DNA of 11,988 nucleotides from Prevotellaceae bacterium UBA4359 (GTDB taxonomy: Bacteria; Bacteroidota; Bacteroidia; Bacteroidales; Bacteroidaceae). The position numbers were made by a program, and so were the translations under genes. Numbering within the stretch: the first letter of the stretch is position 1; each line of letters begins with the position of its first letter. The notes under the pieces are model-generated. The model saw nothing but the letters and a program-made list of their open reading frames with translations. It did no database searches and was not told the origin of the DNA. The stretch spans positions 1 to 11,988 of the forward strand of contig DGSP01000054.1 of assembly GCA_002393555.1 (NCBI GenBank), written 5' to 3'. This document shows, piece after piece, positions 7,063-11,988 of the stretch.

Positions 7063-9165
7063 ATGAAACGATTACTTTTTTTCCTGCTTGCCGCCCTGCT
7101 GGGGGGAGGTATGCTGAATGCTCAGTCGTGGACAGCCGACAATGGCAATGGCACGTTCACCAATCCGTTGTTCTACGATGAGTTCTCCGACCCAGACATT
7201 CTGCGGGTGGGCGATGACTACTATCTGGCTGGCACCACGATGCATGCGGTGCCGGGCCTTGTGATTCTCCACTCGAAAGACCTTGTGAACTGGGAGAATG
7301 TCTCCTACTGCTTTGACCGCTTCGATTTCGGCGAAGACCGTTTTGCACTGAAGAATCACCAGGAAATTTACGGTCAGGGCATTTGGGCACCTTGCATCCG
7401 CTATGCCAACGGACAGTTTTATGTGTTTTCCAACGTGAACGGGAAGGGACTGCAATGCTACACGGCCAAGGACATCAAAGGTCCATGGACGCACCACAAC
7501 ATGAAGGGCAACATCTACGACCTCGGCGTACTCTTCGACGATGATGGAAAGGTGTATGCCATTCACGGCTACGGCACCGTGAAGTGTACAGAACTGAAAC
7601 CTGACATGAGCGGCCCCATCGAGGGAACGGAGCGTGTCATCATTCCCGAAGGAAACGGTGTGGGAGAAGGACACCACATGTATAAGATTGACGGCATGTA
7701 CTACCTCATCTCGACCGACTACAAGCCCAATGGCCGCACCCTTTGCTCGCGCTCCAAGAGCATCTGGGGACCTTACGAGACACGTGTCATCACGGCAGAC
7801 GAAACATACGGCTACCATGCCGCATCGCTCACGCTGGTGCCACGTGGCGTGAAATACCGCATCGGCGAGGACGGCACGAAGTTCGGCCTTGGCCCTCTCG
7901 ATAAGGATGCCACAGCCTGCACCAATGCCCATCAGGGTGGTATCGTTCAGTATCAAGACGGCTCGTGGTGGGCACTCTTCATGATGGATTTCCACTCCAT
8001 TGGCCGCACCGTGTGCCTCATGCCCATGACATGGAAAGACGGCTGGCCCATGGTGGGATTGGAGGGAAACCTCGGAAGGGCACCCCGCACGTGGTTCAAG
8101 CCAGGGTTTGTGTCTGTTGCGACTGAGTCGCAACAGACGAAGCCACACGCTCCATACGTCCGCAGCGATAACTTCGACGGAAAACAGTTGGGGCGCATCT
8201 GGCAATGGAACCACAATCCCGAAGAGAAGATGTGGAGTCTCAAGGGAGGCAAACTACGCCTGAACTCGATGCCTGCCGAACAACTGATGTGGGCGCGCAA
8301 CACGCTCACTCAGCGAGTGATTGGTCCCAATAGTGTCACGACTGTGGAACTGAACGTGAAGGGATTGAAGGATGGCGATGTGGCAGGCTTGGGCAACATC
8401 AACGTACCTTGCTCATGGATTGGTGTCGTGAAGAAAGGAAACGCGTTGACTTTGCGCTGCTTTGAGCAACTGACCAACGACACCGTTGATGCGTCTGTTA
8501 GTTTGCCCAACGGAAAGATTTGGCTGCGCTCCATCGGCGACTACGACAATGACCAAGCCCAATATGCCTACTCTACAGACGGCAAGACTTTCCAGATTCT
8601 CGGACGCATGATGCCGCTCTCTTACCAACTCATCTCGTTCCAAGGTTCACGCCACGCTTTGTTCGCTTTCAACGTGGGTGGAAAGAACGGTGGCTACGCT
8701 GAGTTTGACAACTTTACAGTGGAGGAACCCAAGGCCGATCGCAGCGGGAACATCCCCTTTGGCAAGACTTTCCGCATCATCAACAAAGCCACGAATCGCC
8801 CTGCTGTATGCGACCCTCACGGTTTTCTCTACGACACTCATGCTGGCGACAAGAGCCAGCGCACACAGTTCCGCATCATTGACAAAGGCAATGGGAAGGT
8901 CGCTATCCAGTGTCTGGATGGCCGCTACATCAAGGTGTATGGCGAAGGACTGGCTGGCGATGTACGCTTCACGACCGATGAAAAAGAAGCCGAAGTGTTC
9001 CTTTGGCAGGATTATCTCAACCATGATTTTATGCTCTTCTCGCTGAAGAATCATCGTTATATTGGCAAGAGTCCCACAACGGGAAGCCCTTACTCGATGG
9101 ACTATGTGGGAGCAGACCCTGCTCGCCGGAACGGTGCTGTGTTCCATTGGGAAGAGTTGCAATGA
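7063..9165 (+). CDS. GH43 glycosidase with beta-sandwich and C-terminal beta-trefoil-like domain
   Basis: A 700-aa secreted enzyme with a signal peptide (KRLLFFLLAALLGGGMLNAQ). Residues about 30-325 are a five-bladed GH43 propeller: general base D43 in FSDPDILRVGDDYYL, pKa modulator D153 in YDLGVLFDDDGK, and general acid E202 in GVGEGHHMY. Residues about 365-560 (YVRSDNFDGKQLGRIWQW to GGYAEFDNFTVEE) look like the concanavalin-like sandwich that follows GH43 in beta-xylosidase-type enzymes. Residues 567-700 (FRIINKATNRPAVCD, DGRYIKVYGEG, NHRYIGKS) look like a beta-trefoil, fascin- or AbfB-like module, possibly glycan-binding. GH43 includes arabinofuranosidases, xylosidases and galactan exo-enzymes. 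Beside GH53, removal of arabinose or galactose from arabinogalactan is most plausible, but this is inferred from context. It lies 43 nt after GH53 with no terminator or promoter between. The last codons and stop form the first unit of the tandem repeat at 9156-9231. Confidence 0.9.
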   Translation: MKRLLFFLLAALLGGGMLNAQSWTADNGNGTFTNPLFYDEFSDPDILRVGDDYYLAGTTMHAVPGLVILHSKDLVNWENVSYCFDRFDFGEDRFALKNHQEIYGQGIWAPCIRYANGQFYVFSNVNGKGLQCYTAKDIKGPWTHHNMKGNIYDLGVLFDDDGKVYAIHGYGTVKCTELKPDMSGPIEGTERVIIPEGNGVGEGHHMYKIDGMYYLISTDYKPNGRTLCSRSKSIWGPYETRVITADETYGYHAASLTLVPRGVKYRIGEDGTKFGLGPLDKDATACTNAHQGGIVQYQDGSWWALFMMDFHSIGRTVCLMPMTWKDGWPMVGLEGNLGRAPRTWFKPGFVSVATESQQTKPHAPYVRSDNFDGKQLGRIWQWNHNPEEKMWSLKGGKLRLNSMPAEQLMWARNTLTQRVIGPNSVTTVELNVKGLKDGDVAGLGNINVPCSWIGVVKKGNALTLRCFEQLTNDTVDASVSLPNGKIWLRSIGDYDNDQAQYAYSTDGKTFQILGRMMPLSYQLISFQGSRHALFAFNVGGKNGGYAEFDNFTVEEPKADRSGNIPFGKTFRIINKATNRPAVCDPHGFLYDTHAGDKSQRTQFRIIDKGNGKVAIQCLDGRYIKVYGEGLAGDVRFTTDEKEAEVFLWQDYLNHDFMLFSLKNHRYIGKSPTTGSPYSMDYVGADPARRNGAVFHWEELQ

Positions 9166-9231
9166 GGCATAAGTGTTGCGATGAAAAATAAACGTTGCAA
9201 TGAAAAATGAACGTTGCAATGAAAAAATAGC
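9156..9231 (+). repeat. Four tandem 19-nt units starting at the GH43 stop codon
   Basis: Units at 9156-9174, 9175-9193, 9194-9212 and 9213-9231 each begin GTTGC(A/G)ATGA. The middle two are nearly identical (GTTGCRATGAAAAATRAAC, 17 of 19). The first unit contains the last GH43 codons and its TGA, so the array seems to have grown by duplication of the gene end. Each unit carries an ATG, but none opens a meaningful reading frame. Confidence 0.85.
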
Positions 9232-9239
9232 GCTTGAAT

Positions 9240-9289
9240 AAAAAAGTTAGGGTTACCATCTCCGAATGAATGGTAACCCTAACTTTTTT
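9240..9289. terminator. Bidirectional intrinsic terminator between convergent genes
   Basis: A perfect 20-bp stem (9240-9259 with 9270-9289) with a 10-nt loop, core GTTAGGGTTACCAT, flanked by A6 on the left and T6 on the right. It sits 75 nt after the GH43 stop and 57 nt after the lipoprotein stop on the other strand, so it can end both transcripts. Confidence 0.93.
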
Positions 9290-9345
9290 GTTATCAGTAG
9301 TCTATGAGGTTCTTTTGTTGGTTTCTGTCTCTGCTATGTGCAATC

Positions 9346-9939
9346 TTACGATGCGATGTCGTCGGCATTGAGTCCTAAGAAACTCTCTAAGTCGGTTCTG
9401 AAGCCGCTGCCATCAAAATCGTAGTCGCCGAAGTCGTTGATTTTCCATTGTCCGTCTTCCATCTTGAGGCGCAAGCGAACCTGACCCGTCTGGTCTTTCC
9501 ACGAGAGGGTGAGGAAGGCCTCCACATAGTCTTGGGTGGGGTCGGTGATGTTGTCGAACTGCACCTTGATGGGTGTGCCGAGACCTTGGAACCATCGGAA
9601 ACCCTCGTCTTCGAAGTAGGCATCGCTGCCTTGCTCGATGGCTTTTTGGTTTTTGGCATCCACCTGTTGCATCAGCGAGAGCAGTTCTTGGGTGCAAGCC
9701 ATAGAATCGAGGCTGGTCATGTTCAGCACTCCGTCATTCACTTTGTTCAGTTCGTCATAATAGGCAATCACCTGTTCCTTGATGGCCTCTTCGGTGTGGA
9801 GGTCAACCGTTGCTGTGGGTGCTTCGGTCTTCACCGAGTCTGTTGCGATGGAGTCGTTCGCGCTGCTGTTTCCGTTGGCTGAGTTGCCGCATGCTGTGAG
9901 CAGGGCGATGACTGATAAGGAAAGAAATAGTTTCTTCAT
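9346..9939 (-). CDS. Periplasm-facing lipoprotein, DUF3828-like
   Basis: A 197-aa lipoprotein. MKKLFLSLSVIALLTAC has a clear lipobox (LTAC) with the lipidated cysteine at position 17. A Ser/Asn/Asp/Thr-rich linker follows (about 18-47, with DSIATDSVKTEAP), then a compact acidic domain of about 145 residues (EEAIKEQVIAYYDELNKV to the end) with VEAFLTLSW and LRLKMEDGQWKINDFGDYDF, an arrangement resembling DUF3828-type lipoproteins. I cannot confirm the family by eye. No enzyme motif is visible. It probably sits in the outer or inner membrane facing the periplasm. I see no convincing TAnnTTTG promoter in 9940-9998, and a terminator at 9999-10041 separates it from the upstream TMEM43 gene. It shares the downstream bidirectional terminator with the convergent GH43 gene. 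Confidence 0.85.
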   Translation of the reverse strand: MKKLFLSLSVIALLTACGNSANGNSSANDSIATDSVKTEAPTATVDLHTEEAIKEQVIAYYDELNKVNDGVLNMTSLDSMACTQELLSLMQQVDAKNQKAIEQGSDAYFEDEGFRWFQGLGTPIKVQFDNITDPTQDYVEAFLTLSWKDQTGQVRLRLKMEDGQWKINDFGDYDFDGSGFRTDLESFLGLNADDIAS

Positions 9940-9998
9940 GTTGCTATATATAAATAATGTGTACGGTTGAAGAATCGTATCAATAGTGCTATTTTCTG

Positions 9999-10041
9999 AA
10001 AAAAGGTCTGGATGCTCTTCTGTTGAGTTCCAGACCTTTTT
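9999..10041 (-). terminator. Intrinsic terminator of the TMEM43-family gene
   Basis: A perfect 13-bp stem (10000-10012 with 10029-10041; core GGTCTGGA) with a 16-nt loop. On the minus strand it ends in six T (plus-strand A 9999-10004). It begins about 40 nt after the stop codon at 10081 and separates that gene from the lipoprotein gene. Confidence 0.88.
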
Positions 10042-10080
10042 GGGGTTTCTTTTATCTCAGATGTGGTGAGACGTGTTGGC

Positions 10081-11442
10081 TCATTCGGCTGCTGGAGTTG
10101 CTTTTCCCTTGTTGGTCAGTTCGGCCAACTTCTTCTTGCCGTTGAAGGCAAACACCCAGATGAGGAAGCCTGCAATGAGCAAGATGATGATGCCAAGCAC
10201 TGGACGGTAGAAAATCCATGCCAGAGCGATGACGATGAGTGAGTAAACCAGTCCGACAATGGTGCAGATGATGCCCACGCCAAAGGCAAAGATGTTGGCC
10301 AAGAATGGAACCACCTTGAGGATAGTCTCGAGGAAGCCGAAGAGTCCCTTGAAGCCAGAGATGACCAAGAGGATGCCGACAATGCGGAGCACCCAAGTCC
10401 ACATGCTGTTCGATTCGTTCTCCTCTTCGAAGATTTCGTCGATGCTCTTCTTGCCCATTCTCAGGGTCTGGAACTTCTTCTTGTTCGAAGCGGTGTAGGG
10501 CTTGAACGTGTTGCCTTCCACCTGAGAAACGACAGTCACCTTGGCAGGAACCACCTTCTCGAAGGTGATGCGCACATCACCCACTTCAGGAGCGTTGGCG
10601 GTGCGGCCATAGTAGAGCACGTTGCCCATCTGGTGTACGTACTCGAGGTCCACCTTGTTGTCCTGTGAGATGGAGTCGGGGATGACAGTCTTCACGCTGT
10701 CAGCCAGTGCGGTGCTGTCGGCTGCTACGGGCTGTGCGGGCTGAGCAGGCTGAGCCTGAGCCACGTTGGTGTTGGAAGTGGGCAGACCCTTGATTCTGGC
10801 ATAAGTGTCAGCAATGGTCTTGTCCATAGCCTGCAGTTGCTGCTCGTCGATGTTCAGTTCGAGCGCCTCTGTCGAATTGATGGAGTGGATGAGTGACTCG
10901 TTGAGCACATAGGCACCGAAGGTCACATTCTCTGCCCAAACGTCCTGGTCTTCCACCGTAGTCCAGGTGTAGTTCTTACCTTGATAGGCTGGGTCTTTGA
11001 ATTCGTCGCTGTTCACGGGGCTGCTCACCCATTCCCTGGTGTAGGTGTAGGTAGTGGTGGTTTCCTGCTTGCCGCCGAGTTTGTCTTCGCTCTTCGACTC
11101 AGAGTGCTCAACCCACTGGAAATATTCCACCTTGCGGCTCAGGCTGATTGCGTTCTCGCTGATGCCAAATTCTTTGTCGGTCAGCACTTCGTCGGTGTTG
11201 GCCATAGCAGTGGCGCACACCAGTTCGCCTTCAAACTCGGCGCTCTTCTTGTCGGGGTTAGGCATTTCCACGCATGCTCCCTGTGCGTCTTCCAGCATGT
11301 CTGCTGTTTTCACGGCACGGCCTTCATTCCACCAAAGCAGAATGGTTGCACCAATGATGAGGATGAATCCGGTGAAGATACCCTTGATGGAGTTGCCCAC
11401 TCGGGTTCCATAGCCTGTTGTTGTTTTCTCTTGATAAGCCAT
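10081..11442 (-). CDS. TMEM43-family membrane protein
   Basis: A 453-aa integral membrane protein matching the TMEM43 (LUMA) family, whose bacterial role is unknown. Residues 21-38 (GIFTGFILIIGATILLWW) are the first membrane helix, followed by NEGRAVKTADMLEDA. Residues about 45-345 are a large soluble domain, with SRKVEYFQWVEHSESKSED, TYTYTREWVSSPVNSDEFKDP and GDVRITFEKVVPAKVTVVSQ, all typical of the family. A cluster of three to four helices lies between 347 and 434 (WVLRIVGILLVISGF; IFAFGVGIICTIVGLVYSLIVIALAWI; GIIILLIAGFLIWVFAF). The tail is basic. Residues about 220-262 form a low-complexity insertion with QPAQPAQP and DSTALADSVKT. ATG 11442 follows a strong promoter with a leader of about 60 nt. 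The gene ends at its own terminator, so it is probably monocistronic. Confidence 0.9.
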   Translation of the reverse strand: MAYQEKTTTGYGTRVGNSIKGIFTGFILIIGATILLWWNEGRAVKTADMLEDAQGACVEMPNPDKKSAEFEGELVCATAMANTDEVLTDKEFGISENAISLSRKVEYFQWVEHSESKSEDKLGGKQETTTTYTYTREWVSSPVNSDEFKDPAYQGKNYTWTTVEDQDVWAENVTFGAYVLNESLIHSINSTEALELNIDEQQLQAMDKTIADTYARIKGLPTSNTNVAQAQPAQPAQPVAADSTALADSVKTVIPDSISQDNKVDLEYVHQMGNVLYYGRTANAPEVGDVRITFEKVVPAKVTVVSQVEGNTFKPYTASNKKKFQTLRMGKKSIDEIFEEENESNSMWTWVLRIVGILLVISGFKGLFGFLETILKVVPFLANIFAFGVGIICTIVGLVYSLIVIALAWIFYRPVLGIIILLIAGFLIWVFAFNGKKKLAELTNKGKATPAAE

Positions 11443-11507
11443 AATCTGTTTTTGTTTAATAGGGTTTGTAAATAGTAATGTTTATAAAAGTTTAACATTC
11501 ATGGTTG

Positions 11508-11539
11508 CAAAGATAGGCTTTTTTTACATATCTTCCAAA
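11508..11539 (-). promoter_or_regulatory. Promoter of the TMEM43-family gene
   Basis: On the minus strand TTTG (11539-11536) and TATCTTTG (11515-11508, perfect TAnnTTTG followed by C) are 20 nt apart. Transcription should begin near 11501. The 30-bp palindrome at 11564-11593 lies 24 nt upstream of the -33 box, a position compatible with an activator site. Confidence 0.83.
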
Positions 11540-11563
11540 TTTTTTTATTCTTTTATCACTAAT

Positions 11564-11593
11564 TTATTCAAGTTTCGGCCGAAACTTGAATAA
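11564..11593. repeat. Perfect 30-bp palindrome upstream of the TMEM43 gene (motif copy B)
   Basis: TTATTCAAGTTTCGG (11564-11578) is followed directly by its exact reverse complement (11579-11593), with no spacer. The same half appears at 11848-11862 with one change, and its CCGAAACTT core recurs at 74-90. It may be a dimer-binding operator, a cruciform, or an end-to-end junction of two copies of a dispersed element. No T-run follows it, so a terminator is unlikely. Confidence 0.9.
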
Positions 11594-11600
11594 GTCATTT

Positions 11601-11678
11601 ACGTAAGTTCACTATAAGCGAAGTTTTAATGATACGTCTTCATCCGCCGAAGGCATAATTCTTATGCCGAACTCACGT
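11601..11678 (+). repeat. Dispersed intergenic element, copy 2, with inverted ends
   Basis: 11601-11641 matches the minus strand of 1366-1406 at 32 of 41 positions. The segment is bounded by ACGTAAGTTC (11601-11610) and GAACTCACGT (11669-11678), inverted with one mismatch, and the similarity continues inward through the shared ATAAG. Inside is a perfect hairpin, GGCATAA, loop TTC, TTATGCC (11652-11668). No protein-coding capacity is visible. It resembles a small palindromic or miniature inverted-repeat element. Confidence 0.65.
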
Positions 11679-11728
11679 ATTATTAAGAGTTTCCATAGGG
11701 TTTTCGTCGTTACCTCTTCTGACTCTAC

Positions 11729-11840
11729 TCCACAGAGTCACGTGACTCTCTTCCACTGCCCCTCATGACTCTGTGGAAGAGACTCATCGGCGAGTCTGGA
11801 AGAGCCACCCCGGAAGGTGTGGAAGATGGGGCCTCGTTCA
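11729..11840. repeat. Cluster of GACTCT and TGGAAGA repeats with competing hairpins
   Basis: AGAGTCACGTGACTCT (11734-11749) is a perfect 16-bp palindrome. TCCACAGAGTCA (11729-11740) pairs exactly with TGACTCTGTGGA (11766-11777). GACTCTCTTCCAC (11744-11756) pairs with GTGGAAGAGACTC (11773-11785) with one mismatch, so these folds exclude one another. TGGAAGA also recurs at 11774, 11797 and 11820, a 23-nt period over about 69 nt. No gene is visible here. Confidence 0.65.
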
Positions 11841-11847
11841 TTATTAA

Positions 11848-11866
11848 TTATTTAAGTTTCGGAAGT
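11848..11866 (+). repeat. AAGTTTCGG-type dispersed motif, copy C
   Basis: 11848-11862 (TTATTTAAGTTTCGG) matches one half of the palindrome at 11564-11578 at 14 of 15 positions, in the same direction and 284 nt away. 11850-11866 is the exact inverse of 74-90. With the palindrome it brackets the hairpin-rich stretch in between. Confidence 0.6.
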
Positions 11867-11988
11867 AGGGTGTCCAATTTGATGTACCCAAAATTGATGG
11901 GATTTTTATTGTTAAGTCCCTTATATAAAGGGGTTGCAGACGCTTTGTCTTGTCAAGCGTGTATGATACCAGCATTTGGAGTACTTTA
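11867..11988. other. Unassigned right edge of the window
   Basis: No gene can be called. Two similar words containing CCAA-n-TTGATG follow each other at 11871-11884 and 11885-11899, CCCTT and AAGGG flank a short AT core around 11926-11941, and ACGCTT with AAGCGT form a small stem near 11950-11970. The plus frame from ATG 11882 stays open for 35 codons to the edge, and a minus frame is open from the edge to a stop at 11844-11846. Neither shows recognisable protein features. Confidence 0.3.

Noticed and set aside
7072..8214. 380-codon minus-strand frame across the GH43 gene
   Set aside because: Antisense shadow of a complete GH43 gene; no signal, domain or promoter.
9156..9231. Possible CRISPR array
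   Set aside because: Units are contiguous 19-nt tandem copies with no spacers and no cas genes nearby.
8647..9259. Minus-strand frames starting MQRSFFIATFIFHRN and MVTLTFLFKRYFFIATFIFHCN
   Set aside because: Their hydrophobic-looking starts are only translations of the 19-nt tandem repeats; they overlap the GH43 gene antisense.
11844..11988. Minus-strand frame open from the right edge to a stop at 11844-11846, or plus-strand frame from ATG 11882
   Set aside because: Under 50 codons, no recognisable motif, and the minus frame runs through the dispersed motif at 11848-11866; the gene, if any, cannot be judged without sequence beyond the edge.

Overview
The window looks like chromosomal DNA from a member of the Bacteroidales, most likely Prevotella-like. 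This is an inference without an rRNA marker. It rests on several perfect or near-perfect Bacteroidetes-type promoters (TTTG, 18-20 nt, TAnnTTTG), the absence of obvious Shine-Dalgarno sequences, a long outer-membrane beta-barrel protein with a carboxypeptidase-regulatory-like N-terminus, a lipoprotein with a short lipobox signal, and secreted polysaccharide hydrolases. Gene content is ordinary chromosomal content. I see no phage genes, CRISPR array, toxin-antitoxin pair, complete transposase, tRNA or rRNA.

Layout, left to right. (1) 147-1328 (+) encodes carboxynorspermidine/carboxyspermidine decarboxylase (NspC), with a promoter just upstream. (2) 1478-1813 (-) is a small secreted Cys-containing protein of unknown function behind a -7-like box about 115 nt upstream. 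(3) 2074-5073 (-) is a 999-aa outer-membrane beta-barrel protein ending in a 40-residue Gly/Arg-rich tail. (4) 5183-5251 is a strong nested hairpin built from three copies of a CGTACCC-type word. (5) 5262-5741 (-) is cytidine deaminase. It is divergent from (6) 5925-9165 (+), a two-gene unit of a GH53 endo-beta-1,4-galactanase and a three-domain GH43 enzyme. (7) A tandem 19-nt repeat grows out of the GH43 stop codon and is followed by a 20-bp bidirectional terminator. (8) 9346-9939 (-) is a lipoprotein. (9) 10081-11442 (-) is a TMEM43-family membrane protein. (10) 11443-11988 is a gene-poor tail packed with palindromes and dispersed repeats.

Functionally, only the GH53-GH43 pair forms a clear unit: extracytoplasmic attack on pectic galactan or arabinogalactan side chains. 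There is no SusC/SusD pair or regulator in view, so it is not a complete polysaccharide utilisation locus within this window. The beta-barrel protein next door is on the opposite strand and is not SusC-like. NspC and Cdd are housekeeping enzymes of polyamine and pyrimidine metabolism without their partner genes here. The lipoprotein and TMEM43 genes run in the same direction, but a terminator separates them.

The most unusual content is intergenic: a 41-nt element present twice in opposite orientations (1366-1406 and 11601-11641, 32/41 identical), an AAGTTTCGG-type word near 74-90, 11564-11593 and 11848-11866 (one site is a perfect 30-bp palindrome), and the nested hairpins at 5183-5251 and 11729-11840. 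I found no convincing new multi-gene system.
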